A stretch of DNA of 64,000 bases from Flavobacteriaceae bacterium (GTDB taxonomy: Bacteria > Bacteroidota > Bacteroidia > Flavobacteriales > Flavobacteriaceae). Position numbers and translations under genes: made by a program. Positions 8,668-17,481 of this stretch are shown here, in pieces (position 1 is the first letter of the stretch; each line of letters starts with the position of its first letter). The notes beneath the pieces are model-generated. The model was not told the DNA's origin. It ran no database searches and was given only the letters and a program-made list of their open reading frames with translations. The stretch covers positions 96,921-160,920 of the forward strand of contig JAGYJF010000006.1 in assembly GCA_018402135.1 (NCBI GenBank), in the 5' to 3' direction.

Positions 8668-9465
8668 ATGGGATTGTTTAAGAAAAACCCTTTTGGTCAT
8701 TTTTTATTTTTGAAATTGTGGTTAATTAGAATCATGGGTGCGCTAACGCATAGACGCTATCGTGGTTTTAATGAGTTGCAAATTGAAGGCTCTGAAATTA
8801 TTCGGAATTTACCAGATACAAACGTGTTATTTATTTCTAACCATCAAACTTATTTTGCCGATGTGGTGGCTATGTTTCATGTGTTTAACGCTAGTTTAAG
8901 CGGTAGAGACGACAATATTAAAAACATTGGTTATCTATGGAATCCCAAACTCAATGTATATTATGTAGCAGCGAGAGAAACCATGAAAGCTGGATTACTG
9001 CCAAAAATAATGGCTTATGCCGGATCTATAAGTATCGACAGAACTTGGCGCGCCGAAGGCAAAGAAGTGCAGCGTCAAGTTAAAATGAGTGATATTTCAA
9101 ATATCAAAAAAGCACTTGATGACGGCTGGGTGATTACATTTCCACAAGGTACTACAACGCCTTTTAAACCAATTAGAAAAGGTACGGCCCATATTATAAA
9201 ATATCATAAGCCACTGGTTATTCCTATTGTAATAGACGGATTTAGACGCTCTTTTGACAAAAAAGGTTTACGCGTTAAAAAGAAAAATATTTTGCAGTCT
9301 ATGGAAATTAAACCAGCTTTAGAGATTGATTATGACAATGAAACCATCGATCAAATTGTCGAAAAAATTGAATACGCCATAGAGCAACATCCTTCATTTT
9401 TAAAGGTAGTGCCACAAGAGGAATTAATGGAAAAAGAAGAATTAAACAAGTTGCGTAAATGGTAG
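8668..9465 (+). CDS. PlsC-type 1-acylglycerol-3-phosphate acyltransferase family protein
   Basis: This 265-aa protein shows the acyltransferase blocks: SNHQTYFAD at residues 57-65 (motif I), GSISIDRTW (motif II) and FPQGTTTP (motif III). Two key positions differ from the usual pattern. Motif I has five residues between His59 and Asp65 instead of four, and motif III has Gln where Glu is usual and Thr where Arg is usual. This suggests a distinct acyltransferase subgroup, perhaps for another acceptor lipid, or a protein with lowered activity. It is a monocistronic plus-strand gene whose stop is one base from that of the next, convergent gene. Confidence 0.85.
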   Translation: MGLFKKNPFGHFLFLKLWLIRIMGALTHRRYRGFNELQIEGSEIIRNLPDTNVLFISNHQTYFADVVAMFHVFNASLSGRDDNIKNIGYLWNPKLNVYYVAARETMKAGLLPKIMAYAGSISIDRTWRAEGKEVQRQVKMSDISNIKKALDDGWVITFPQGTTTPFKPIRKGTAHIIKYHKPLVIPIVIDGFRRSFDKKGLRVKKKNILQSMEIKPALEIDYDNETIDQIVEKIEYAIEQHPSFLKVVPQEELMEKEELNKLRKW

Positions 9466-9466
9466 G

Positions 9467-10102
9467 CTAAACTTCTAGTTTGGCCAACTCTTTGTAATTT
9501 TTGTTAAGTCGTCTTAATAAAATTCCGTAAATAATTCTGTAAAATAGCCATATTAAACCTACAAATAATAAGGTGAAAACAGCAATCAAACAAAAGGTAA
9601 TGATTACCTGTGCTTGATTAAAGTTGTTGAAGTCTGTGGCAATTTCAGGATTATTAACAATTCCGTAATAACTACCAACTACCATAGCAATAAATCCAAC
9701 GGCGAGATTATAAATAACGTAGTACTTTATTATTTTTCTTGTTTTTAAAATATTTTCCATCAGCTTTTTAACATTATCAGTTGCCGATATGGTTTTATAT
9801 GTTTGATACAATAAATAAACAAACAACAAAATAATGGCGTACGAAATAACAGTTATGGCATAAAAAACAAAATCGTTTTTATAAACCATATTCAATTGTT
9901 CTTTATAACTATCCGACGAAAATAAAGGAATCGTATTGAGACATATCCAAAATACCAACTCTGCAATACTGATATATAACAATGTTTTAACAATAGAAGA
10001 AGATTTTTTATGCAACATTATATAAAAATCTTTAGAAGATTTCTGCTGAAACACTTTTTGGCTGCTTTGCCAGTCTTTTTTTAATATATCTAATTCATCC
10101 AT
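9467..10102 (-). CDS. four-helix membrane protein downstream of ECF sigma factor
   Basis: This 211-aa protein has an N-terminal cytoplasmic segment of about 35 residues (LDILKKDWQSSQKVF) and four membrane helices at about residues 34-58, 75-100, 123-146 and 163-192. It starts 4 bp after the sigma factor gene ends, so the two are surely co-transcribed. This position suggests a membrane regulator of the sigma factor, but no zinc anti-sigma motif (HxxxCxxC) or recognised RsiW-type domain is visible. Related flavobacterial proteins sometimes carry the label beta-carotene monooxygenase, which nothing in this sequence supports. Confidence 0.8.
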   Translation of the reverse strand: MDELDILKKDWQSSQKVFQQKSSKDFYIMLHKKSSSIVKTLLYISIAELVFWICLNTIPLFSSDSYKEQLNMVYKNDFVFYAITVISYAIILLFVYLLYQTYKTISATDNVKKLMENILKTRKIIKYYVIYNLAVGFIAMVVGSYYGIVNNPEIATDFNNFNQAQVIITFCLIAVFTLLFVGLIWLFYRIIYGILLRRLNKNYKELAKLEV

Positions 10103-10106
10103 GATC

Positions 10107-10601
10107 TTACGGATTTAATATTGTTTTTAATTTCGTTTTAACCCTATTCATTTTAACGCGCGCATTTACTTCACTTATACCAAGGGTTTCGCTAATTTCA
10201 GCATAATTTTTATCTTCTAAATACAAAAACACCAAGGCTTTTTCAATATCATTTAATTGGTGTACGGCGTCGTACATAAGCTTCAATTGTTGCTCTTCGG
10301 TATCATCATAGGGCTCGGCCTTAATTTTGTGTTGCAAGTTGTCAAACTCTTGTGTATGAATGGTGCGCTTAGATTTTCTATACAGCGTGATAGCTGTATT
10401 TAATCCCACGCGATACATCCAGGTACTAAACTTAGAATCGCCTCTAAAATTGGGAAATGCTTTCCATAACTGTATGGTGATTTCCTGAAACAAATCATTA
10501 TGCGCATCTTGATTGTTGGTGTATAACCTGCAAATCTTGTGCACGATGTTTTGGTTTTCCTCTAGTAAGCCTACAAAACTATGTTCTAATTCTGTGTTCA
10601 A
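10107..10601 (-). CDS. ECF-type RNA polymerase sigma factor
   Basis: This 164-aa protein has sigma region 2 at about residues 15-80 (NDLFQEITIQLWKAFPNF, then FSTWMYRVGLNTAI) and region 4 at about 108-158 (QLNDIEKALVFLYLEDKNYA, then EISETLGISEVNARVKMNR, a helix-turn-helix). The length and domain order are those of group 4 (ECF) sigma factors. It forms a two-gene unit with the membrane protein at 9467-10102. The 196 bp upstream separate it from the divergent tonB gene; I see no convincing promoter of the housekeeping type there, which would fit autoregulation. Confidence 0.93.
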   Translation of the reverse strand: MNTELEHSFVGLLEENQNIVHKICRLYTNNQDAHNDLFQEITIQLWKAFPNFRGDSKFSTWMYRVGLNTAITLYRKSKRTIHTQEFDNLQHKIKAEPYDDTEEQQLKLMYDAVHQLNDIEKALVFLYLEDKNYAEISETLGISEVNARVKMNRVKTKLKTILNP

Positions 10602-10797
10602 AGTTTAAGTTTGGTTAGTGACTATCAGTATTCAAATTAAGCTTTATGTTACAAAATAAGATACATTTTAAATTTAGATGAACATTTTGCACTAAATCTT
10701 TATATTAATTCTTACAGTGTTACAACTTATTAAACTGATTTATATCATTGTTATTCCTATTGATTTGGTATAATTTCATGATATTAATTTTAAGGTC

Positions 10798-11517
10798 ATG
10801 GAATCAAAGAAAAACACAAATGTAGACGTAGGTCGAAACAGCAGTATTTATTTCGCTGTTGGATTAAACGTTATGTTGTTGCTAACATGGATGGCATTAG
10901 AACATAAATCCTACGACAGAGCCATTACACAAATTGATATACTTCAATTAAGTGATCAGATAGAAGAAGATATACCGATAACTACCATTAATATTCCGCC
11001 ACCACCGCCACCGCCTCAAATTACTGAAGCGATTACGGTAATAGAAGATGTTGAAGAGGTTGAAGAAACCATCGTACGTAGTACCGAAATTAATATGGAC
11101 GATATTATTGAAGCGGTTGCTGTAGAAGATGTGGTTGTTGAAGAAGTGGAAGAGGATATTGTAATTCCATTTGCGGTGATTGAAAAAGTACCAGTTTTTC
11201 CAGGCTGCAAAGGAAATAACGAAGAATTAAAAGCCTGCTTTCAAGAAAAAATGCAAGAACACTTAAAAAAACATTTTAAATATCCCGAAGTTGCCTCAGA
11301 ACTTGGAATATACGGAAAAGTATTTGTGCTATTTCAAATTGACAAAACTGGAACGGTTACTAAAATACAATCTCGTGGACCAGATAAAATTTTAGAAGCC
11401 GAAGCCGAACGTATTATTAGCTTACTTCCTAAAATGGAACCTGGTAAGCAACGTAATAAACCGGTAGCTGTTCCTTATAGTATACCAATTAATTTTAAAT
11501 TGGTACTAAATAACTAA
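10798..11517 (+). CDS. TonB family energy transducer
   Basis: This 239-aa protein has a membrane helix at about residues 17-36 (SIYFAVGLNVMLLLTWMALE), a run of seven prolines at about 67-73 followed by a Val/Glu-rich periplasmic spacer, and a C-terminal TonB domain (YGKVFVLFQIDKTGTVTKI, then PYSIPINFKL). TonB links proton-motive force from ExbB/ExbD to outer-membrane receptors such as the FecA-like protein in this window. A Cys pair (FPGCKGNNEELKAC) near the start of the domain is usual in Bacteroidota TonB paralogues. No exbBD genes are nearby. Confidence 0.93.
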   Translation: MESKKNTNVDVGRNSSIYFAVGLNVMLLLTWMALEHKSYDRAITQIDILQLSDQIEEDIPITTINIPPPPPPPQITEAITVIEDVEEVEETIVRSTEINMDDIIEAVAVEDVVVEEVEEDIVIPFAVIEKVPVFPGCKGNNEELKACFQEKMQEHLKKHFKYPEVASELGIYGKVFVLFQIDKTGTVTKIQSRGPDKILEAEAERIISLLPKMEPGKQRNKPVAVPYSIPINFKLVLNN

Positions 11518-11536
11518 ATAGAGTATCTTCTTAAAG

Positions 11537-11572
11537 AAACGGAATGAGCCATGTGTTTATTCTGTTTTTTTT
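11537..11572 (+). terminator. rho-independent terminator of the tonB gene
   Basis: Arms AAACGGAAT and ATTCTGTTT pair over 9 bp with one G-U, closing a 13-nt loop, followed by eight T. It ends at the stop codon of the convergent thioredoxin-fold gene. Confidence 0.65.
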
Positions 11573-12128
11573 AATTTAACCACTTAATATTACAACCAAT
11601 GCTGGGTTTTTGGTCGGGATTTACTGCTCTGTTATTTAAAATAGCATCTATGGCCGCAATCAAATCTTTTCCAGTACTAGGGATATTATTGCCAGGTCTT
11701 GAGTCGTCAAATTGTCCGCGATATTCTAAAGTTAATTTCTTATTAAATACATAAAAATCTGGGGTGCAAGCAGCATCATAAGCTTTGGCTACTTCTTGGT
11801 CTTTATCGTATAAATACGGAAAAATAAAGTCTTCGTTTTTAACCAATTCCTTCATGAGTTCAGGTGCATCAAGAGGGTAATTTTTAACATCATTACTTGA
11901 AATTGCGATAAAGTTGACGCCTCTTGAAACATACATTTTAGCTGTTTTTGAAATGGCTGCATTTAAATGTTTAACAAACGGACAGTGGTTACATATAAAT
12001 AGAATGACCGTAGCTTTTTCACCTTTTAAATTCTTCAAGGAAACATAGTTGTTATCAACTACATTTAATAGTTTAAAACCGGGTGCTATAGTACCTAGCG
12101 CTAACATATTGGATGGTGTTTGTGCCAT
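11571..12128 (-). CDS. thioredoxin-fold protein, AhpC/TSA (TlpA-like) family
   Basis: This is a 185-aa protein counted from ATG 12128. A longer frame to 12263 would overlap the divergent csaA gene and lacks conserved sequence, so I rejected it. The active-site region is ILFICNHCPFVKHLN, a CxxC (Cys-Asn-His-Cys) at the N-terminus of a helix at about residue 45-48, followed by NFIAISSNDVKNYPLDAP and CTPDFYVFNKKL. This is the family of cytosolic thioredoxin-like proteins with the CNHCPF motif, probably a thiol reductase or peroxidase. There is no signal peptide. Confidence 0.9.
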   Translation of the reverse strand: MAQTPSNMLALGTIAPGFKLLNVVDNNYVSLKNLKGEKATVILFICNHCPFVKHLNAAISKTAKMYVSRGVNFIAISSNDVKNYPLDAPELMKELVKNEDFIFPYLYDKDQEVAKAYDAACTPDFYVFNKKLTLEYRGQFDDSRPGNNIPSTGKDLIAAIDAILNNRAVNPDQKPSIGCNIKWLN

Positions 12129-12175
12129 AATTTTTTTTGAGTTTTCAATATCTTGAATTTTCGTATTTTTAAAAA

Positions 12176-12511
12176 ATGAATAAGTTAATTTCTTTCGATG
12201 ATTTCCAGAAGGTAGACTTAAGAGTTGGAACCATAATAGAGGTGAATGATTTCCCAATTGCAAAAAAACCGGCCTATCAATTAACCATTGATTTTGGGGG
12301 GCTTGGCATTAAAAAATCTTCAGCGCAAATCACGGCATTGTACTCAAAAGATCATTTATTAAACAAACAAATTGTGGCTGTTGTTAACTTTCCTAAGAAG
12401 CAAATTGCCAATTTTATGAGCGAATGTTTAATAATAGGCGCTGTAAATGGTGGTGACGTTATTTTGCTCAATCCTGAAACGAACATCCCAAATGGGACAA
12501 AGGTAGCTTAA
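12176..12511 (+). CDS. csaA: tRNA-binding protein CsaA
   Basis: This 111-aa protein consists of a single tRNA-binding OB-fold like the C-terminal domain of methionyl-tRNA synthetase. It begins with FDDFQKVDLRVGTIIEVNDF and contains SAQITALYSKDHLLNKQIVA and FMSECLIIGA. CsaA is described as an export-linked chaperone and tRNA-binding protein. The length matches the family. It is divergent from the thioredoxin-fold gene (47 bp apart) and convergent with the M14 peptidase (2 bp between stops). Confidence 0.93.
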   Translation: MNKLISFDDFQKVDLRVGTIIEVNDFPIAKKPAYQLTIDFGGLGIKKSSAQITALYSKDHLLNKQIVAVVNFPKKQIANFMSECLIIGAVNGGDVILLNPETNIPNGTKVA

Positions 12512-12513
12512 GC

Positions 12514-15018
12514 TTACATAAACTTTCCGAAAAACACAGCATTCATCAATAGTTTATTGGTGCCATACCAAAAGGCTCTAAAATTGGTATTATCAGTAAA
12601 TACAATTACTCTTCCTCGCTGAAGTCTGTTCACTTTAAACGGTACTGTATTTGCCAAACTATCTAAATTGGTTTTTGATATATAACCGCTAAGTAGTGGT
12701 TTCGAGGTATATTGAATTGGATTGTTATAGCTTTGTTTATCCGCTTCTATAAATAATGTGGTATTTCTAAACAGCGCTAAATTGTTGTTTTTATATCCGA
12801 AATTTACAGGATGCGAACGGTCTAATTTCGCTTCAAAAATTGCACCACCAATTACTTGGGCACCGCTAAAATCTCTACGCTCTTCAAAACTGATGTTTTT
12901 GGCTGTTAAACTGTTGGTTTTAAAGTCTAATTTTATAAATTCATTGGTATTCATCCATCTTAATGCATTGCGATAACCTATTAAGGTACCGCCGTTTTCA
13001 ACCCATTTTTTCAAATTATCAGAGTTTGGCTTTGATAAACTGTTTGAATTTGCGACAATAATTACATCATATTTACTCAAGTCACTACGGCTTAGGTTTC
13101 TAGTATCTAATTTGGTAATACTAATGTCATAACGCGTATCCATTAAATGCCATATTTCGCCAGCATCGTAAGAGGTAATACCATCTCCAACTAATAAGGC
13201 AATATTTGGTTTTGTAAGGCTCTTAAATTCATTACTGCCTAAATTTACACCTTCGGTTAAGCCTGTGCTTACCGCAATAAAATTCACTGAAGATTCTTTG
13301 GCAATGTTATCTATAAGTGATTTAATTTCTGTACCAGACAATTCTTGGTTTTGTATCGGAATTAAAATAGTACCATAGTCGTATGATTTGCCTTTGCTTT
13401 TAAACGGCTTCATGGCCACTTTTGCTCTTAAATTGGCCGACAAAATTTGGTGTAAGGCTTTGGGTGTGTAGTACTCATGCCATTCCATTAAATAGGCGTA
13501 ATCACTTGATTCGTCAACGCTACCTTTGGGCAATTCAATTAAATTTGATAGCATTTCAATATTTGGTTTTGAAACGTTTTCCTCGTAATCTAAGTTGAAA
13601 GCTAATGGGAAAGTCCATGCCGAAATATCATAAAACAAACTGTCTTGAAATTGCGTACGCTTTTCAAACATAGCATTAATTAATCGTGTATTTTTTTGAT
13701 TTTTAGGAACGTAATAACTGTGATTTTCCGCGAAATTTTTACCGTTTAGTTTTACATCTTTGGTAAGCTTAAAAACTTCTATTTGATGTCTTTTTAAAAT
13801 TTCAGCTAAATGAAAACTTTTAGCCGCGTCTTTTTCATCGCCAAAAACAATGCCTTTGTTAGATTCTTTTTGAGCTTCTTGTCGCGCGTTTTTAAAAAAA
13901 GCATGTTGGTAAACTAACAATTCTTCACGCATGGTAACCGCAGCTTCTAAGGTAGACAGTGCTGTGGTAAATTGATTTCTAATAGTAAACGGAAATGTTA
14001 AAAGTCCATTATCGCTTTCCTGAACATGACCTCTTGAGCTGGCTTGTTCAAACAAAATGCCAATGCCTCCGTTAATATCTGGAAAAGTTGAGCCTTTACC
14101 GTAATAAAAATCGTCAAAACTTTCTTCAGAATAATAAAATGAACCGATTTTGTCGAGCGCTTTCGCATGAAAGTTACCAATAGCCTTGGTAAGATCTTGA
14201 TTTCTTTGTGGTGTTAATGGGTGTGTTCTGGATGGTATGCCTGGTTGAAAGAAAAATGTAGAATTGGTTCCCATTTCGTGGTGATCGGTTAAAATATTGG
14301 GCAACCATTGGTGATAGGTTTTTAGCCGGGCGCGGGATTCGGGCAACTGTGCAGGAAGCCAATCTCTATTCATGTCAAAGTAATAGTGATTGGTGCGACC
14401 ACCAGGCCAGATTTCGCTGTATTCACGATCGTTTGAATCGGCTGTAAGGTTGATGTTTTTGTTTGTATTGGCCCAATAAGCGAAACGTTGTAGGCCGTCA
14501 GGATTGAAACTTGGGTCTAGTAAAATTATGGTGTTTTCAAGTAAATTATCAATAACTTCACCTTGGGCAGCTGCCAAATAGTAAGCCAGTACCAGCGCAG
14601 CATTAGATCCGCTTGGTTCATTACCGTGAATTGAAAACCCTTGATATACAACAGTAGGTCGGTTAAAATTTTCTGTGTCGTTATCGGTGGCAGCAATGTG
14701 TTTTTGTTTTATGCTTTCTAAGCTATTTAGGTTTTTAGGTGCGCTAACCGTTAACAGCAAAAGGGGTCGGTCTTCAAAAGTAAATCCTCGGTTTTCAATA
14801 GATATTCTATCGCTTGATTTGGCTAAGGCATACATATATTGCACCAATTTATCGTGCGTAACATGCCATTTTCCTACTTCGTGTCCAATTATCTCTTGTG
14901 GTTTGGGGATGTTGGGATCGTAACTTATGTTTTGCGGTAGGTAATAACTTAAATCAAAGTTGGTTTGTGAAAAAGATTGAAAAGAAATAAAACAAAATAG
15001 AGTAATTAAAAATCTCAT
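12514..15018 (-). CDS. secreted M14-family zinc carboxypeptidase
   Basis: This is an 834-aa protein counted from ATG 15018, which places a clean signal peptide (MRFLITLFCFISFQSFSQ) at the N-terminus; the in-frame start 51 nt upstream adds a polar leader. The M14 zinc site reads FSIHGNEPSG (His-x-x-Glu) near residue 115 and LTDHHEMGTNSTFF (third ligand) near 240; the catalytic Glu region is GGIGILFEQASSRG near 315. A long C-terminal part (about 400-834) contains a glutamine-amidotransferase-like fold region, usual for this large Bacteroidota type. It is secreted or periplasmic and degrades peptides. Confidence 0.92.
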   Translation of the reverse strand: MRFLITLFCFISFQSFSQTNFDLSYYLPQNISYDPNIPKPQEIIGHEVGKWHVTHDKLVQYMYALAKSSDRISIENRGFTFEDRPLLLLTVSAPKNLNSLESIKQKHIAATDNDTENFNRPTVVYQGFSIHGNEPSGSNAALVLAYYLAAAQGEVIDNLLENTIILLDPSFNPDGLQRFAYWANTNKNINLTADSNDREYSEIWPGGRTNHYYFDMNRDWLPAQLPESRARLKTYHQWLPNILTDHHEMGTNSTFFFQPGIPSRTHPLTPQRNQDLTKAIGNFHAKALDKIGSFYYSEESFDDFYYGKGSTFPDINGGIGILFEQASSRGHVQESDNGLLTFPFTIRNQFTTALSTLEAAVTMREELLVYQHAFFKNARQEAQKESNKGIVFGDEKDAAKSFHLAEILKRHQIEVFKLTKDVKLNGKNFAENHSYYVPKNQKNTRLINAMFEKRTQFQDSLFYDISAWTFPLAFNLDYEENVSKPNIEMLSNLIELPKGSVDESSDYAYLMEWHEYYTPKALHQILSANLRAKVAMKPFKSKGKSYDYGTILIPIQNQELSGTEIKSLIDNIAKESSVNFIAVSTGLTEGVNLGSNEFKSLTKPNIALLVGDGITSYDAGEIWHLMDTRYDISITKLDTRNLSRSDLSKYDVIIVANSNSLSKPNSDNLKKWVENGGTLIGYRNALRWMNTNEFIKLDFKTNSLTAKNISFEERRDFSGAQVIGGAIFEAKLDRSHPVNFGYKNNNLALFRNTTLFIEADKQSYNNPIQYTSKPLLSGYISKTNLDSLANTVPFKVNRLQRGRVIVFTDNTNFRAFWYGTNKLLMNAVFFGKFM

Positions 15019-15086
15019 GGTGATAGTTGGTTTTAATGGCTTTTGAAAATGAGTTTGTGGTTTCCTCATAGAGGACTATAAAAATA

Positions 15087-15115
15087 AAAAACCGCTCAGT
15101 TACCTGGCGGTTTTT
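15087..15115 (-). terminator. rho-independent terminator of the DUF3276 gene
   Basis: The perfect 9-bp stem AAAAACCGC / GCGGTTTTT has an 11-nt loop and a T tract on the minus strand. It isolates the DUF3276 unit from the M14 peptidase gene. Confidence 0.85.
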
Positions 15116-15139
15116 GTACTTATTTTAACAGAAAGTCGC

Positions 15140-15526
15140 TTATATATCGTCAAAATTGATGTCTGTAAATCGTTCAGGTGTGTCACTTTTAATAGGGTCA
15201 TCTTCACCATTTAAATTCACCTCTTCTTTTTTGAAATCCTTTTGATGTCTTTCGCTAATTACTTCGTCACCTTTTTCTTCAAACACATAGTTTACCATTT
15301 CTTCCAGAATTTCCTTAAATTCACTAAAATCTTCCTTGTAGAGGTAAATTTTGTGTTTTTTGTAATGAAAAGAACCATCGTCGTTGGTAAATTTTTTGCT
15401 TTCGGTTATGGTAAGATAATAATCACCTGCTTTTGTAGATCTTACATCAAAAAAATAAGTTCTGCGTCCTGCTCTTAATACTTTCGAGAAAATTTCTTCT
15501 TTCTCCATCATTCCGTTATCACTCAT
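15140..15526 (-). CDS. DUF3276 family protein (bacterial PUR-alpha-like)
   Basis: This 128-aa protein has a PUR-like repeat: EIFSKVLRAGRRTYFFDVR at about residues 11-29, then DYYLTITESKKF, followed by KIYLYKEDFSEFKEILEEMV. The C-terminus is acidic and probably disordered. The family is conserved in Bacteroidota and Spirochaetes and folds like the eukaryotic nucleic-acid-binding protein Pur-alpha; single-stranded DNA/RNA binding is expected from the family. It lies 61 bp downstream of the ABC exporter gene on the same strand and has its own terminator. Confidence 0.9.
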   Translation of the reverse strand: MSDNGMMEKEEIFSKVLRAGRRTYFFDVRSTKAGDYYLTITESKKFTNDDGSFHYKKHKIYLYKEDFSEFKEILEEMVNYVFEEKGDEVISERHQKDFKKEEVNLNGEDDPIKSDTPERFTDINFDDI

Positions 15527-15587
15527 GCGCTTTATTTTTAATATTTCGATTTCAAAATTCTAAAAAAAAAGAATAGTAACCAACAAT

Positions 15588-17345
15588 TTATTCTATTTCT
15601 TTTTTGGTTAGTTGGTTCAAGTACATGTTTTGGTAGAAACCTTCTGAGTTCACTAGTGTGTCGTGTGTGCCTTCTTGAATAATTTTACCGTCTTCTAAAA
15701 CAATAATTTTATCGGCATTTTTAGCAGAAGAAATTCGGTGCGTAACGATAATAGTGGTTTTGCTTTTTGATATTTCAAATAAACTATTCAATATTTTTTC
15801 TTCAGTTTCAGTATCTACCGCAGACAAACAATCATCGAAAAGAAATATTTTTGGCGATTTTATAATGGCACGTGCTATTGAAAGTCGCTGTTTTTGTCCG
15901 CCTGAAAGTGTAATGCCACGTTCACCTAAAATGGTTTGGTAACCTTTTTTAAACTTCACTATATTTTTATGTACGTTGGCATTTTTTGCAGCTGAAACGA
16001 CTTCTTCATCAGTAGCGTTTTCCTTTCCAAAGCGTATGTTGTTTTGAATGGTATCGCTAAATAAAAAAGCTTCCTGAGGCACATATCCAATTTCTTTTCT
16101 TAAATCGTATAGATTTTGGTCTTTAATTAAGGTTTCATCTATCAGAATTTTTCCTTTTTCAACGTCATATAAACGCCCTATCAAATCCAAAATTGTAGAT
16201 TTTCCGGAGCCTGTTTTTCCCATAATGGCTAATGTCTGTCCTTGATTCACATTAAAGCTCACGCCATTTAACGCCGTGATGTTTGTATCTGGATAGGTGA
16301 AATGAACGTCTTTAAAAGTGATATTACCTTCTATTTGTGTTCTGTTGTTCACCAGATTTTTTATTTCTGGTTTTTGCTTAAGAAATTCATTGATACGTTT
16401 TTGAGATGCCTCTGCTTGTTGAACCAATGAGGTTACCCAACCAAGTGTGGCAACGGGCCAAGTTAGCATATTGACGTAAATTATAAATTCGGCAATGGTG
16501 CCAATTTCTTTTATTTCTCCATTAATATATTGATTACCACCAATATAAATAACTAAAATATTACTAACACCAATCAGTAAGAGCATAAGCGGAAAAAAAA
16601 GTGCTTGTATTTTTGCCAAATCTATTTGTTTTTGACGGCTCTCTATTGATAAGGTTCGAAAATTAGCCTGTGTATGTGGCTCAATGGCGTAGGATTTTAT
16701 TACTGAAATCCCACTAAAAGCTTCCTGTGTAAAGGCTGACAATTTTGAAAGTTGCTCTTGAACTATGGTGCTTTTTTTATGAATGATCGCACTTATATAA
16801 TAGATAAAAATTGACAAAAATGGTAAAGGTAAAATAGTGTAAAATGTAAGTTTTGGAGCCGTACTGAACATATAGATCAATGCTACTGCAAATAAGCTAA
16901 TCATGTTTATGGTGTACATAATTCCAGGGCCAGCATAATCGCGTACTTTATTAACGTCTTCGGTTATTCTATTCATCAAATCACCTGTGCGGTTTGATTT
17001 GTAAAAACTAAGTGAAAGTCGCTGGTATTGTTGGTAAATTTCGTTTTTCAAATCGTATTCTATAAATCTTGAAACGTTTATAATAGTTTGCCGCATTAAG
17101 AAGGTGAAAATACCTGCCACGATAGCCGCGCCAATCAATAATAAAATATTGAATGCTAACTCTGAAGCAAAGTCCTCTTGTGAAATTTTGCCTTCAAGCC
17201 GCGCCGCCACCACATTAATAGATGCTCCTAAAAAACGAGGTGTATATAAGGTGAATATTTTGGCGGCAACGGTAATTATAATACCAATAAAAAGGCGGTA
17301 ACGGTACTTGTAAAAGTATTTATTTATGTGCTTTAATTCTTTCAT
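15588..17345 (-). CDS. ABC exporter, fused membrane and ATPase domains
   Basis: This 585-aa protein has six membrane helices in residues about 15-310 (ABC transporter type 1 domain), then an ATPase domain. Walker A is GKTGSGKS at about 376-383, the signature LSGGQKQR at about 484-491, and Walker B IFLFDDCLSAVD at about 504-515. In Walker B the usual catalytic Glu after the Asp is Asp. That substitution is typical of one half of heterodimeric multidrug exporters, so a partner may exist elsewhere. Substrate is unknown (drug or lipid). It is divergent from leucine dehydrogenase, with TACTTTTG-type -7 boxes facing both ways (17405-17412 minus, 17427-17434 plus). Confidence 0.93.
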   Translation of the reverse strand: MKELKHINKYFYKYRYRLFIGIIITVAAKIFTLYTPRFLGASINVVAARLEGKISQEDFASELAFNILLLIGAAIVAGIFTFLMRQTIINVSRFIEYDLKNEIYQQYQRLSLSFYKSNRTGDLMNRITEDVNKVRDYAGPGIMYTINMISLFAVALIYMFSTAPKLTFYTILPLPFLSIFIYYISAIIHKKSTIVQEQLSKLSAFTQEAFSGISVIKSYAIEPHTQANFRTLSIESRQKQIDLAKIQALFFPLMLLLIGVSNILVIYIGGNQYINGEIKEIGTIAEFIIYVNMLTWPVATLGWVTSLVQQAEASQKRINEFLKQKPEIKNLVNNRTQIEGNITFKDVHFTYPDTNITALNGVSFNVNQGQTLAIMGKTGSGKSTILDLIGRLYDVEKGKILIDETLIKDQNLYDLRKEIGYVPQEAFLFSDTIQNNIRFGKENATDEEVVSAAKNANVHKNIVKFKKGYQTILGERGITLSGGQKQRLSIARAIIKSPKIFLFDDCLSAVDTETEEKILNSLFEISKSKTTIIVTHRISSAKNADKIIVLEDGKIIQEGTHDTLVNSEGFYQNMYLNQLTKKEIE

Positions 17346-17426
17346 TTAAAACTTATAGTGGCATCTATTTTATTAACAAATTATCGATTTATCATTTTAT
17401 TTATCAAAAGTAGTCTAATAATAATT

Positions 17427-17434
17427 TACTTTTG
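17427..17434 (+). promoter_or_regulatory. -7 box of the leucine dehydrogenase gene
   Basis: TACTTTTG matches the Bacteroidota TAnnTTTG element, 48 nt before the ATG. No good TTTG -33 box is seen at the right distance. The mirror element CAAAAGTA at 17405-17412 would serve the divergent ABC gene. Confidence 0.5.
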
Positions 17435-17481
17435 CGCAACTTTTTTGAGGATATTTCAAAATAGGCATTTAAACTTTTAGT

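Noticed and set aside
9467..10102. Beta-carotene monooxygenase
   Set aside because: A label sometimes used for this membrane protein type; the iron-binding histidines and propeller blades of that enzyme are absent.
12129..12263. N-terminal extension of the thioredoxin-fold gene
   Set aside because: It runs into the divergent csaA gene and shows no conserved sequence; ATG 12128 is preferred.
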